Below are positions 53,909 through 63,527 of a DNA stretch of 64,000 nt, piece by piece. Below the pieces are notes generated by a model that saw nothing but the letters and a program-made list of their open reading frames with translations, ran no database searches and was not told where the DNA came from. The position numbers were made by a program, and so were the translations under genes. This stretch comes from Arminella tubonensis (GTDB lineage: Bacteria > Pseudomonadota > Alphaproteobacteria > Rhizobiales > Rhizobiaceae), in contig NZ_PCDP01000059.1 of NCBI RefSeq assembly GCF_003240585.1, positions 1 through 64,000 of the forward strand, written 5' to 3'. Each line of letters starts with the position of its first letter. The first letter of the stretch is position 1.

Positions 53909-54577
53909 CTAAGGCTGGAAGGAAAGGCGGACTTCGGGTGTTTTTCCACCAGGGTGCTGCAAACGTGCCGAAAAGCCGCGACTTGAGCCACTATCCAGCC
54001 GTCCGGTCGGGGGCGTCACAACGATGCTCGATAGCAGGCGATCGCCCGAGACCAGGTCGGCCCTGATCAGCGGCACCGATACGGCTGCATCCGTTCTGTT
54101 CTCGATGATGCCGTTGACGACAAGTAGTCGCATGCCGTTGGCGTCTTTCGGCGTCAGCGTCACGTGGCTGAACTGCAGCGCCGCCGCTACTGGGGTTGGG
54201 ACCGGAGTTGCCGACAGGCCTGAAAAGCCTCCCGAGAGCCCGAAGACCAGCGTGAAAATTGCTCCAACGAGGGCAGCAAAGGTACGGCCGGAGGCACGCT
54301 GCAACCAACATTCACCGGCGCGAATGCAAATCCTGGCAATTTCCGCGACGGGCGATGCGGTCGCGTTCTTCATCGACCGCTGATATCGGCGATTGTCGTT
54401 GACGTTTTTCGTCGATGATCCGTTCGCGCGGGTCGGGATGACGGTGACGAATTCGGCGTCGGTGACCTCGAGTTTTCGTTCGAAATGATTGTGCGGGCGC
54501 GGACTTGCTTGCACCTCGGGCGGAAGCAGATCATAAACCAGTCCGGTCTGCTGTTGGCGGTAGCGGAATGCGCCCAT
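53909..54577 (-). CDS. Hypothetical membrane-anchored protein
   Basis: A 222-residue protein I do not recognise. A basic cytoplasmic N-terminus (MGAFRYRQQQTGLVYD), one membrane segment at about residues 100-122 (AALVGAIFTLVFGLSGGFSG) and a periplasmic beta-rich C-terminus (LLVVNGIIENRTDAAVSVPL and LLSSIVVTPPTGRLDSGS), in the style of DUF3426/MJ0042-type proteins. Start at 54577 has AGAGGA seven bases before. Divergent from ftsE by about 200 bases. Part of the conserved hpt neighbourhood. Confidence 0.7.
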   Translation of the reverse strand: MGAFRYRQQQTGLVYDLLPPEVQASPRPHNHFERKLEVTDAEFVTVIPTRANGSSTKNVNDNRRYQRSMKNATASPVAEIARICIRAGECWLQRASGRTFAALVGAIFTLVFGLSGGFSGLSATPVPTPVAAALQFSHVTLTPKDANGMRLLVVNGIIENRTDAAVSVPLIRADLVSGDRLLSSIVVTPPTGRLDSGSSRGFSARLQHPGGKTPEVRLSFQP

Positions 54578-54784
54578 GACAACGTCCTCTGTGGTGGTCC
54601 ACATGGTTTCGATGCCAGATCTAAAGCCGGGCATTGAAACGAATCCCGCCCAGAAGTAAATTTTAATGGTTAATGTTTCGCAAAGACCGCCATCGGAGCC
54701 ACGCGTTTTCAGCAAAATTTACCGTCTGTTAACGCTGTTGGTTAACAACTCGTCTTATCAAAACCCGGAAGACTGGGCTGCCTG

Positions 54785-55444
54785 TTGATTCACTTTGAAA
54801 ACGTCGGTTTGCGCTATGGCATGGGCCCGGAGATTCTCCGGGACCTGACCTTCGACATCCCGAAAAAATCGTTCCAGTTTCTGACCGGACCGTCGGGTGC
54901 CGGCAAGACCACGTTGCTGCGCCTGCTCTTCATGTCGCTGCAGCCGACCCGCGGCCTGATCCGCATGTTCGGGCGGGACATCACCTCCATTCCACGCGGC
55001 GAGCTGCCGCTGCTGCGCCGTCGGGTCGGCATCGTCTTCCAGGATTTCCGCCTTCTCGACCACCTGACGACCTATGAAAACGTGGCGCTTCCGCTGCGTG
55101 TCCGCGGCAAGGACGAGAGTTCCTATCGAACCGACGTGCTCGAACTCTTGAAATGGGTTGGCCTTGGCGAGCGGATCAACGTGCTGCCGCCCGTTCTCTC
55201 CGGTGGCGAGAAACAACGTGCCGCCATTGCCCGGGCGCTGATCGACCGGCCGGAAATCCTGCTCGCCGACGAGCCCACCGGCAATGTCGATCCACCGATG
55301 GCACGGAGGCTCCTGAACCTCTTTCTCGAGCTCAACCGCCTGGGCACCGCAGTTGTCATCGCGACACACGACCTCACCCTCATGGATCAGGTCGAAGCAC
55401 GCCGCATGATCCTTTCCGGGGGGCATCTCGATATCTATGACTGA
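54785..55444 (+). CDS. ftsE: Cell division ATP-binding protein FtsE
   Basis: A 219-residue ABC ATPase that with FtsX controls amidase or other wall hydrolase activity at the septum. Walker A GPSGAGKTTLL, Q-loop, signature LSGGEKQRAAIARAL, Walker B EILLADEPTG. The TTG start at 54785 gives MIHFENVGLRYG, which matches family N-termini. Overlaps ftsX by eight bases. Confidence 0.94.
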   Translation: MIHFENVGLRYGMGPEILRDLTFDIPKKSFQFLTGPSGAGKTTLLRLLFMSLQPTRGLIRMFGRDITSIPRGELPLLRRRVGIVFQDFRLLDHLTTYENVALPLRVRGKDESSYRTDVLELLKWVGLGERINVLPPVLSGGEKQRAAIARALIDRPEILLADEPTGNVDPPMARRLLNLFLELNRLGTAVVIATHDLTLMDQVEARRMILSGGHLDIYD

Positions 55445-56456
55445 GCCCGTTCTCCCCCGGAAGCAACGCCCTCTCCCCGCCGCCCCGACTCCCGGAAAGC
55501 GGCCGGAAATGCGTGTACGGCCGACCGGCCCGATCGTGCCGTCATCGAATATCCAAGGCAATGCACTCGTTGTCGTCATCGCGATCATGGCCTTCCTCGC
55601 CTGCCTGACGCTCGGCGCCGTGAGCATGGTCCGCTCGACGGCGGCCAGCTGGGAAAGCCAGATTTCCCGCGAGATCACGATCCAGATCAAGCCGGACGAC
55701 AACCTCGACATGGAAAAGGCGCTGACGCAGGCGCGCGACATCGCACTTACCTTCGTCGGCACCAAGACAGGCCAGATCGTCGATGAGGCAGCGACGGCAC
55801 GCTTGCTGGAACCCTGGCTCGGCTCCGGTCTCGACCTGAAGGAACTGCCCGTCCCGCGCCTGGTGATCGTGACCATCGACGAGAACCACCCGCCAGATTT
55901 CGAAGGCATGCGGTCGCTCCTGAAGGACTCCATACCGCAATCCTCGCTCGACGATCATCGGACCTGGGTCGACCGGCTCGTCTCCATGGCGCACACGACG
56001 GTCATGATCGGCACGGGCATCTTGCTGCTTGTCTTCACCGCGATGGTCCTGACGGTGGTCTTCGCCACGCGCGGCGCGCTTTCGGGCAACCGACACATCG
56101 TCGAGGTGCTGCATTTCGTCGGCGCCGAAGGCTCCTTCGTCGCCACCGAGTTCCAGAAGCATTTCCTGAAGATCAGCTTCAAGGGCTCGGCGATCGGCAG
56201 CGCGCTCGCAGCGCTGTTCTTTGCCGCCGCCGGCTTCCTGCAGAGCCATACCATTGCGACGCCGCAGACCGACCAGGCGACCGCGCTCTTCGGCACCTTC
56301 TCGGTCGGAGTATTGGGCTACTTCGGCATCTTCGCGACCATGGTAATTATCGCGCTGCTGACCACCGTGACCGCGCGCTTTACAGTCATGCGAACCATCT
56401 ATGAGATAGACACGATAAGATCCGATCCAGGTAGGAGTGATAGTGTCGCGAATTGA
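55437..56456 (+). CDS. ftsX: Cell division protein FtsX
   Basis: A 339-residue permease-like partner of FtsE. One N-terminal membrane segment (about 40-65), a periplasmic loop (about 66-170) and three C-terminal segments, the last with FTVMRTIYEIDTIRS. The N-terminus is longer and more Pro/Arg-rich than in gamma-proteobacteria, as usual in rhizobia. Overlaps ftsE and the next gene. Confidence 0.92.
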   Translation: MTEPVLPRKQRPLPAAPTPGKRPEMRVRPTGPIVPSSNIQGNALVVVIAIMAFLACLTLGAVSMVRSTAASWESQISREITIQIKPDDNLDMEKALTQARDIALTFVGTKTGQIVDEAATARLLEPWLGSGLDLKELPVPRLVIVTIDENHPPDFEGMRSLLKDSIPQSSLDDHRTWVDRLVSMAHTTVMIGTGILLLVFTAMVLTVVFATRGALSGNRHIVEVLHFVGAEGSFVATEFQKHFLKISFKGSAIGSALAALFFAAAGFLQSHTIATPQTDQATALFGTFSVGVLGYFGIFATMVIIALLTTVTARFTVMRTIYEIDTIRSDPGRSDSVAN

Positions 56457-56518
56457 CCGAATCCTGCCATCAAACAGCCTGTTCCTTGCCTCAAACTACG
56501 ATTATTGACGATTCGAGC

Positions 56519-57286
56519 ATGGGCCTGATGACGACGCGCAAAACCTCACAGTGGGAGACCATAAGGGAGCGATTTCATCCCGACGGGTCTGTGCGTCGCA
56601 GTGTGCTGCGCCGTGTCCTGCGCTGGGGCGGTTTTTCACTGATCTTCATCCTGGCGGTGGTCTTTGGCGGTTTCCTGCACTTTGCCGATTCGATCACGAC
56701 GCTGAAGCCCCCCATCGATCCCAAGGCGGATGCCATCGTGGTCCTCACTGGAGGCTACCAGCGCATCGACCAGGCAGTCGAGCTGTTGCGCACCGGTGCC
56801 GGCAACCGGTTGCTGATCTCGGGCGTTCACCCGACGACCACCCGAACGCAGATCAGAAAGATGACGCAGAGCCCCGCCAATCTGTTTTCCTGCTGCGTCG
56901 ACATCGGCTACGACGCGGTCGACACGATCGGAAATGCCCGGGAGGCCGCCAGATGGATCCACTCCAAGGGCTATAAGAGCGTCCTGGTCGTCACCAACAA
57001 TTATCATATGCCGCGCAGCATCGCGGAGCTGAAATATGTCGACCCCGATACGGATTTCATCCCCTACCCGGTCGTCAATTCCGATCTGAAGAGCACGAAT
57101 TGGTTCACCGATCCGAATGCGCTCCGCACCATGCTTTTCGAATATGGCAAGGTGCTGCTTGCCGGCGCGCGCAACCTGACAGGCTTCGGACGCCCGGAAG
57201 GCCTCCGCTCCGAAGAATCGGAAGAAACGGTCAGCAAGGATGGCCTCGAGGCGCCCTCGAGAGCACATGTGCCGACTTTTTATTGA
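56519..57286 (+). CDS. YdcF family protein (DUF218)
   Basis: A 255-residue membrane-anchored protein. One N-terminal membrane segment (about 28-50), then DAIVVLTGGYQRIDQAVELL and VVTNNYHMPRSIAEL, the motifs of the DUF218/SanA-ElyC group linked to envelope integrity and lipid-carrier metabolism. The frame extends upstream to 56453; ATG 56519 is preferred but its ribosome site is weak. Between ftsX and plsC in what looks like one unit. Confidence 0.83.
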   Translation: MGLMTTRKTSQWETIRERFHPDGSVRRSVLRRVLRWGGFSLIFILAVVFGGFLHFADSITTLKPPIDPKADAIVVLTGGYQRIDQAVELLRTGAGNRLLISGVHPTTTRTQIRKMTQSPANLFSCCVDIGYDAVDTIGNAREAARWIHSKGYKSVLVVTNNYHMPRSIAELKYVDPDTDFIPYPVVNSDLKSTNWFTDPNALRTMLFEYGKVLLAGARNLTGFGRPEGLRSEESEETVSKDGLEAPSRAHVPTFY

Positions 57287-57347
57287 CCGCGATTTCGTGT
57301 AGGCACTCGATGACGCGCCTCAAACATCCGGCGTCGGGGAAGCCTCT

Positions 57348-58151
57348 ATGATTACCGTCCGCTCGATCCTGTTCAACGTCTGCTTTTACGCAAACCTGAT
57401 CATCCGGATGATCGTGCTTTCGCCGATTTATTTCCTGATGCCGCGCAAGGCAGCCTATGCCATTCCGAAGAGCTGGGCGCGCTCCAGCGTCTGGCTGATG
57501 GAAAAGATCGTCGGCACCACCTTCGAGATCGAAGGTCTCGAGAATATCCCAAAAGGCGGCTACATCTTCGCGCCGAAGCATCAGTCCTTCTGGGATACCT
57601 TTGCGCTGCTCCCCTACCTCGACGACCCGGTCTACATCCTCAAGCGCGAACTGATGTGGATACCTCTGTTTGGCTGGTATGCCGGAAAACAACAGATGAT
57701 CCCCGTCGATCGCGGCGCTCGTGGCAAGGTCATGATAGACGTCTTGAAGCGCACCCGCGAGGTGTTGGCAAAGGGCCGCCAGCTGATCGTCTATCCCGAG
57801 GGCACACGCCGTCCGCCCGGCGCAGAGCCGGTCTACAAATACGGCATCGCCCGGATGTATCGCGATCTCGACGTGCCCGTGGTGCCGGTCGCCATGCATC
57901 CAGGCCTGTTCTGGCCGCGGCGGACATTCTTGCGCTATCCCGGCCACTTCAAAGTTCGCGTGCTGCCACCGATCGAGCCTGGCATGGATGCGGATGCCTT
58001 CTTCGCCCGGCTGATCGAGGAAACTGAAAGGGCAAGCGACGAGCTCCTCGTCGAGACCATCGCACGCAACCCGAACCTTCCGATACCGCCAAGTGCGGCC
58101 CGAAGGCTGGCCGAGATCAACGGCGCAAAGATCGCTTCAGCGACCGCCTGA
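57348..58151 (+). CDS. plsC: 1-acyl-sn-glycerol-3-phosphate acyltransferase
   Basis: A 267-residue lysophosphatidic acid acyltransferase that adds the second acyl chain in phospholipid synthesis. N-terminal membrane helix, HX4D active site in PKHQSFWDTFAL, VDRGARGK block and VYPEGTRRPPG. Follows the ydcF-like gene by 61 bases; with ftsEX it groups membrane growth and division genes. Confidence 0.93.
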   Translation: MITVRSILFNVCFYANLIIRMIVLSPIYFLMPRKAAYAIPKSWARSSVWLMEKIVGTTFEIEGLENIPKGGYIFAPKHQSFWDTFALLPYLDDPVYILKRELMWIPLFGWYAGKQQMIPVDRGARGKVMIDVLKRTREVLAKGRQLIVYPEGTRRPPGAEPVYKYGIARMYRDLDVPVVPVAMHPGLFWPRRTFLRYPGHFKVRVLPPIEPGMDADAFFARLIEETERASDELLVETIARNPNLPIPPSAARRLAEINGAKIASATA

Positions 58152-58156
58152 GCAGC

Positions 58157-58729
58157 TCAGGAGGCCTGCCGCATCCGCTCGATCTCGCCGGTCACATGCT
58201 CGAGCCATTGATCCCGGATGCCCATCTCTCTCAGATGCTCCAGAGTGTTGAAAACATAGGCGTCGTTCGGCCCCGACTGACCGCTTGCCGAATTGACGAT
58301 CTGCGCCGCCGCAATAGTATCGAGCGAGCCTGCATATTGCCTGTGGTTCCGGTCGACAACATAGGCGACCGCGGTCACCCGCCGCCCGTCCGAAAGGCGG
58401 ATGGGCAACAGCCGCTCCAGATAGACATTGGTCACCAGCTCGCGTTCGCGGAGATAGGCGAGCACATCGTCCCTCTCGCTCTCGCCGATGCGGAATGCCG
58501 TGCCGCGGCAGGCGCCACCGCGATCGAGACCGAGCACCAGGCCCGGACTTGCCTTCGTTCCCCTGTGAACCCAGGAAAGAACGCAAAGTGCCCGGCGATA
58601 TCCGAAGATCAGCGCCTCGCTTTTTTCCTCATAGGCAAATCCCGGATTCCACATCAGCGATCCGTAGCCAAAGACCCAAAATTCGTCCATATCCAAAGCC
58701 AAATCAGTGTAAGCGTCGCGATCAACCAT
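58157..58729 (-). CDS. Gamma-glutamylcyclotransferase, ChaC type
   Basis: A 190-residue enzyme that splits glutathione into 5-oxoproline and Cys-Gly. The GGCT-fold signature FWVFGYGSLMWNPGF begins at residue 17, with the VLSWVHRGTKASPGLVL region; the catalytic Glu is probably in EREL. ATG 58729 or ATG 58690 could be the start; neither has a clear ribosome site. Converges on plsC with five bases between stops; divergent from the DUF2125 gene. Confidence 0.9.
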   Translation of the reverse strand: MVDRDAYTDLALDMDEFWVFGYGSLMWNPGFAYEEKSEALIFGYRRALCVLSWVHRGTKASPGLVLGLDRGGACRGTAFRIGESERDDVLAYLRERELVTNVYLERLLPIRLSDGRRVTAVAYVVDRNHRQYAGSLDTIAAAQIVNSASGQSGPNDAYVFNTLEHLREMGIRDQWLEHVTGEIERMRQAS

Positions 58730-58740
58730 TGGAGATCATC

Positions 58741-59760
58741 ATGGCAGCGTCAAGCCAAAGCGCCAGCTTCGGCACCGGCAAACGAATGTTGCTGGTCGGA
58801 CTTGGGCTTGTCGTCGTCGTTGCTGCGCTTTACACCGGCGGCTGGTACTATGCAGCCTCGGCGCTAAAGACCAACGTGCTACGCGCGCTCGGCCAGCGAG
58901 ATTCCGCCGGGATATCAGGCGAATGCACCGATATGGACTTCCGCGGCTTCCCATTCAGCATCGGAATGTTTTGCTCGAAGGTCATGGTCGACGACCACGT
59001 CAACGGCATTTCTGCCTCCTTCGACAATCTGACCTCCTCCGCCCAGATCTACCAGCCGGGCCATATCACCTGGCAGCTGAAATCTCCCGCCGAATTCCGT
59101 ACCGCTCACGGCCTGGCAGTGTCTGCCGAATGGACGGATCTGCAGTCGAACCTCGTGACCAAGGGCAAGGGCATTCAGCAGGGCACGACGACGATCGAGG
59201 GCCTGAAGGCAGGCATCGTTTCCTCCTTCAACGGCCAGAACGTCAACGTCACGGCCGGCCATACCGAAATCCACGTCCGCCAGAACGGCGATGATCTCGA
59301 GGCCTCGATCGGCATCGAGAATTCCAACGCCGTCATCAAGGACTTTCCGCAGGCCCTGCCGACACTGACCACGAATGCCGACATAACGCTGACTGGCAAG
59401 GCGGGCTTGCTCGACGGCAGCGATCGGGGCACGCACGGGCTCTACGGCACCTCAGGCATCCTGCGCCGTGTCGTGGCGGATATTGGCGACGGGCGGGTCA
59501 TGACGCTGACCGGCCCGTTCTCGTTCGACGACGAAGGCTACGTGTCGGGCCAGTTCAAGCTGGAGATTGACCAGCTTGGCCCTTGGCGAGATGGCCTGAA
59601 GGCGGCGATACCCGCCGCCAAGCATACGATCGACCTGGCCGGCAAGCTGCTGAAGGCGCTGGCAGTCGGCGGCGACAACGTTTCCGTCGACCTCACCGCA
59701 GACCACGGCAATATTACGCTGAGCGGCTTCATCCCTCTCGGCTCGATCCCGCCGATCTGA
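58741..59760 (+). CDS. DUF2125 domain-containing protein
   Basis: A 339-residue protein with an N-terminal signal anchor (RMLLVGLGLVVVVAALYTG, about 15-34) and a periplasmic DUF2125 region: YYAASALKTNVLRAL, ECTDMDFRGFPFSIGMFC with two cysteines likely to form a disulfide, and a beta-rich remainder. Family function unknown, envelope location predicted. ATG 58741, 11 bases from the divergent ChaC start. Common in Rhizobiales. Confidence 0.85.
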   Translation: MAASSQSASFGTGKRMLLVGLGLVVVVAALYTGGWYYAASALKTNVLRALGQRDSAGISGECTDMDFRGFPFSIGMFCSKVMVDDHVNGISASFDNLTSSAQIYQPGHITWQLKSPAEFRTAHGLAVSAEWTDLQSNLVTKGKGIQQGTTTIEGLKAGIVSSFNGQNVNVTAGHTEIHVRQNGDDLEASIGIENSNAVIKDFPQALPTLTTNADITLTGKAGLLDGSDRGTHGLYGTSGILRRVVADIGDGRVMTLTGPFSFDDEGYVSGQFKLEIDQLGPWRDGLKAAIPAAKHTIDLAGKLLKALAVGGDNVSVDLTADHGNITLSGFIPLGSIPPI

Positions 59761-59772
59761 GCAAAAGAGAAA

Positions 59773-60702
59773 TCAGTTCTTCTTGTCGAGCGCGTGGCGT
59801 CCGAAGTCGGGCGCGTCGACATCCTGTCCGGCCTGGATGATCGAACGACGGATGGCGCGGGTGCGGGTGAAAAGCTCGAATATCTTGTCGCCCTCTCCCC
59901 AGCGGATGGCACGCTGCAGCGAGGCCAGATCCTCGGAAAAACGCGCCAACATCTCGAGGATGGCATCCCTGTTGTGCAGGCAGACGTCGCGCCACATGGT
60001 CGGATCGGAAGCCGCAAGACGCGTGAAATCTCGAAAGCCGGAGGCGGAGTACTTGATGACTTCCGATTCCGTCACCGTCTCGAGATCATCCGCGGTCCCG
60101 ACGATGTTGTACGCGATGATATGCGGAAGGTGCGACACGATCGCCAACACCTTGTCATGGTGTTCCGCGTCCATTTCATCGACGCGGGAACCCAGGGTTT
60201 CCCAGAAATGACGCAGCTTCTTCAGCGCCGTCTCATCAGTGCCCGGCAGCGGCGTGAAAATACACCAGCGGCCCTCGAAGAGCCCAGGAAAACCGGCGTC
60301 GGGACCGGATTTCTCCGTACCGGCCAAAGGATGACCGGGGATGAAATGCACGCCTGCGGGAATATGCGGCTGCATCTGCGCGATGACGGATGCCTTGGTC
60401 GAGCCGACGTCGGTCACGATGGCGCCCGGCTTCATGTGCGTCGAAATCTCTTCTGCAACACTGCCCGACGCCCCGACCGGAACGGAGACAATCACCAGAT
60501 CGGCATCCTCGACGGCATCCGCCGCCGATATCGTATAGCGATCGCCGAGGCCAAGCTCTTCCGCCCGTTTCAGCGTTTCGGCCTTCCGCGTGCTGACGAC
60601 GATCTCCTTGGCGAGACCGAGCCGCCTGATGTCGTAGGCGATCGAAGAGCCGATCAGCCCGATGCCGATCAACGCGATCCGGTCGAACTGGACGCTGCTC
60701 AT
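59773..60702 (-). CDS. tyrC: Prephenate/arogenate dehydrogenase
   Basis: A 309-residue NAD(P)-dependent enzyme of tyrosine synthesis. N-terminal Rossmann motif ALIGIGLIGSSIAYDIRRLG, GSTKASVI, IPGHPLAGTEKSG and the helical C-terminal domain with HLPHIIAYNIVG. It lacks a chorismate mutase fusion. The start overlaps the stop of hisC by four bases. Confidence 0.93.
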   Translation of the reverse strand: MSSVQFDRIALIGIGLIGSSIAYDIRRLGLAKEIVVSTRKAETLKRAEELGLGDRYTISAADAVEDADLVIVSVPVGASGSVAEEISTHMKPGAIVTDVGSTKASVIAQMQPHIPAGVHFIPGHPLAGTEKSGPDAGFPGLFEGRWCIFTPLPGTDETALKKLRHFWETLGSRVDEMDAEHHDKVLAIVSHLPHIIAYNIVGTADDLETVTESEVIKYSASGFRDFTRLAASDPTMWRDVCLHNRDAILEMLARFSEDLASLQRAIRWGEGDKIFELFTRTRAIRRSIIQAGQDVDAPDFGRHALDKKN

Positions 60703-61808
60703 GCCTTGCGCCCCATGAACTCGCCGAGCGTCTCGATGAAGCCGCGGTTGGCCTCCTCCGTGCCGACGCTCATGCGCAATGAATTGGGAAAGCCGTAGCC
60801 CCGCACCGCTCTGAGGATATAGCCCCGGCTGGTGAGGAAATCGTCGGCATCTGCCGCGCGCTTACCATCGATGTCAGGGAAATGAATGAGGACGAAATTG
60901 GCGACCGAAGGGGTAACCTTGAGGCCGATGGTTTCGAGAGCAGCCGTCAGCTTGTCGATCCACAAAAGGTTGTGTGCGACGGCGCTCTCGACGAAGGCCT
61001 GGTCGCGGACGGCGGCAGCGCCCGCAGCGATTGCCGGGGCATTCATGTTGAACGGCCCGCGCAGGCGATTGAGCGCATCGACGATCTCTGCCGGGCCGAA
61101 CATCCATCCGACACGCAGTGCCGCAAGGCCGTAGACCTTCGAGAAGGTCCGCGTCATCACGACGTTCGAGTTGGACGAGACAAGCTCGATGCCGGCCTCG
61201 TAGTCGTTGCGCCGCACATATTCTGCATAGGCCGCGTCGAGCACGAGAATGACATGCTTCGGCAGCGCCGCCTGCAACCGGCGGATTTCGCTGACGGGGA
61301 CGTAGGTGCCGGTCGGATTGCCCGGATTGGCGATGAAAACCATCTTCGTCCTGGTGGTGACGGCAGCAAGGATCGCGTCGACGTCGACCGTGCAATCACG
61401 CTCCTTGACCGTGACGGGTGCCGCACCCGCGCCCATGATCTGGATCTTGTAGACCAGGAAGCCGTGCTCGGTGATGATGGCCTCGTCGCCGGGCGCCAGG
61501 TAGACGTGGCAAAGCAGGCCGAGCAGTTCGTCCGAGCCGTTGCCGCAGAGGATATTGGCCGCATTCAGTCCGTAGACGCCGGCGATTGCTTGCCGCAGTT
61601 CCGTCGCCTGGCCATCTGGATAGCGCTCCAGGCTCTGCGCTGCCGCACGGAAAGCCTCGATTGCCTTGGGGCTCGCGCCAAGCGGCGTTTCGTTCGAGGA
61701 CAGCTTGAACACGCGAGCCACCCCCGGCGCATGTTCCTTGCCCGGCACATAAGCGGCAATGTCGAGAATACCGGGACGCGGAACAGGCTTGCTCATTTCG
61801 ATGCTCAT
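60699..61808 (-). CDS. hisC: Histidinol-phosphate aminotransferase
   Basis: A 369-residue PLP enzyme. SSNETPLGASPKA at the N-terminus, NGSDELLGLLCHVY, NPGNPTGTYV, and the PLP lysine in RTFSKVYGLAALRVGW. In this setting with tyrC it probably also acts on aromatic precursors. M1 or M5 could be the start. Upstream is a methyltransferase gene on the same strand. Confidence 0.93.
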   Translation of the reverse strand: MSIEMSKPVPRPGILDIAAYVPGKEHAPGVARVFKLSSNETPLGASPKAIEAFRAAAQSLERYPDGQATELRQAIAGVYGLNAANILCGNGSDELLGLLCHVYLAPGDEAIITEHGFLVYKIQIMGAGAAPVTVKERDCTVDVDAILAAVTTRTKMVFIANPGNPTGTYVPVSEIRRLQAALPKHVILVLDAAYAEYVRRNDYEAGIELVSSNSNVVMTRTFSKVYGLAALRVGWMFGPAEIVDALNRLRGPFNMNAPAIAAGAAAVRDQAFVESAVAHNLLWIDKLTAALETIGLKVTPSVANFVLIHFPDIDGKRAADADDFLTSRGYILRAVRGYGFPNSLRMSVGTEEANRGFIETLGEFMGRKA

Positions 61809-61910
61809 GGGACTGACCTTGGAACGGGCCGGAAAATTCCGGCTTGAGACACCCCGTGGGATTAATGCGGAAAGACTGGTTTGTCGAGGGGAAGAGGCTG
61901 TTGAGATGCC

Positions 61911-62666
61911 TCAGCGCTCGACGCTTGTCTCCTTGCGCGCGGTCGGAACCCCGCGTGGCGCCAGAACGGGGACGAAAACGCGGCGTGATGCACGGACGGC
62001 GACAGGGAGCCCCTGGTAAAGCCGCTTCTGCGCCTCGACGATGATGACCCCGGAAAAGGCCGGCCACAGCATGCGGCCGATACGCTCGAAGGCGCGGCGA
62101 AGCTTGAGCACGGCACGCAGCTTCGACGGCGGAAAGAACAGCGCCTCCGCGCTCGCCCCGGGCGTGAAATTGGTCTCGCGCAGCAACGCCGTCAGCTGTC
62201 CGCGGGAATAGGGCCTGCCGGAGCCAAACGGCGTATGCTCCATCCGCGCCCAGACGCCACGACGGTTCGGGACGACGATCACCAGCCGCCCGCCCGGCGC
62301 CAGCACCCGCCAGAGTTCCTTCAGCGTCTCCCTCGGGCTTTCGGCGAACTCGAGCGAATGCACCATCAGCACGCGGTCTATCGAAGAGTCCGGCAGGGGC
62401 AGCTCCTCGTCGAAAATCAGCGCCGTCGAGGACGCTGACCCCATGGGCCAGTTCACCGCCCCCTGCCCGGCGGGCATGAAGGCAAAGGTGCGCTCGGTGT
62501 CGGCCCGAAAACGGTCGAGATAGGGAACGGAATAGCCGAGGCCGACCAGCCTCTCCTCGGGCAGCCGCGCCCACAGCGACGACAGCGCCATCGCGATGGA
62601 CTGTTCCGCAAAGCGACCGAGCTCGGAATGATAGAACTGGCGGAGATCGACGATATCAGCGTGCAT
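61911..62666 (-). CDS. Class I SAM-dependent methyltransferase
   Basis: A 251-residue protein of the family found next to gloB and hisC in rhizobia. DIVDLRQFYHSELGRFAEQ is its typical N-terminus; the SAM motif is replaced by VGLGYSVPYLDRF, then VLMVHSLEFAESPRETLKEL and LAPGGRLVIVVPNRRGVWAR. Start at 62666 (MHADIVD). Substrate unknown; the unusual motif I suggests a divergent or non-methylating role. Confidence 0.83.
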   Translation of the reverse strand: MHADIVDLRQFYHSELGRFAEQSIAMALSSLWARLPEERLVGLGYSVPYLDRFRADTERTFAFMPAGQGAVNWPMGSASSTALIFDEELPLPDSSIDRVLMVHSLEFAESPRETLKELWRVLAPGGRLVIVVPNRRGVWARMEHTPFGSGRPYSRGQLTALLRETNFTPGASAEALFFPPSKLRAVLKLRRAFERIGRMLWPAFSGVIIVEAQKRLYQGLPVAVRASRRVFVPVLAPRGVPTARKETSVER

Positions 62667-62756
62667 TGCGACAAATGTTATCAGGAGGCGGTTGGACTTC
62701 AAGGCCGGAGCCTCTACATTTGGACCTAACGACTAGGGATAGGGACATTTTCGATC

Positions 62757-63527
62757 ATGAAGCCTTTGGAAATAGAAGTTTTTAGCTGCCGAACCGACAA
62801 TTACGGCGTTCTGGTCCACGACCCCGAAACCGGACTGACCGCTTCGATCGATGCGCCGGAGGCAGCCCCGATCCTGGCGGCCGCCGCTCGTCGCGGCTGG
62901 CAGATCACTCACATCTTCACCACCCACCATCACACCGACCATGTCGAAGGCAATCTTGCGCTGAAGGAGCAGTTTGGCCTGGAAATTATCGGGCCGATCA
63001 ACGAGGCCGTGGCAATTCCCGGCCTTGATCGCGCCGTTGGCGATGGCGACAGCTTCGAATTCGGCGGTCACACCGTCAACGTCATCGAGACGCCCGGCCA
63101 CACCGCAGGCCACATTTGCTACCACTTCGAGGACGACAAGCTGCTGTTCTCGGCAGACACGCTGTTTGCGCTCGGTTGCGGCCGGCTGTTCGAACGCCCG
63201 GCGGCAGACATGTGGGCCTCCCTGCAGAAACTGGCGACGCTGCCAGACGAAACCGCGATCTACTTCGGCCATGAATACACGTTGTCGAACGCCCGTTTCG
63301 CTCTGACCATAGACCCTGACAATGAACGCCTGAAATCCCGCGCCGCCGACATCGAGACCATGCGGGCGGAAGGCAAGTTCACCATTCCGACCACGCTCGC
63401 ACTGGAGAAAGAAACTAATCCCTTCCTGCGCGCCGCAGACCCTTCGATCCGTCGCAACCTTTTGATGGAAAGCCGCAGCAACGAGGAGGTGTTCACCGAA
63501 ATCCGCAAGCGCAAGGACAACTTCTGA
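62757..63527 (+). CDS. gloB: Hydroxyacylglutathione hydrolase (glyoxalase II)
   Basis: A 256-residue metallo-beta-lactamase-fold enzyme that hydrolyses S-lactoylglutathione to lactate. Metal site THHHTDHVEGN at about residues 60-70, TPGHTAGHICYH, FSADTLFALGCGR and FGHEYTLSNARF. The C-terminal glutathione-binding part ends RKRKDNF. Overlaps the start of the cupin pseudogene (TGATG). Confidence 0.95.
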   Translation: MKPLEIEVFSCRTDNYGVLVHDPETGLTASIDAPEAAPILAAAARRGWQITHIFTTHHHTDHVEGNLALKEQFGLEIIGPINEAVAIPGLDRAVGDGDSFEFGGHTVNVIETPGHTAGHICYHFEDDKLLFSADTLFALGCGRLFERPAADMWASLQKLATLPDETAIYFGHEYTLSNARFALTIDPDNERLKSRAADIETMRAEGKFTIPTTLALEKETNPFLRAADPSIRRNLLMESRSNEEVFTEIRKRKDNF

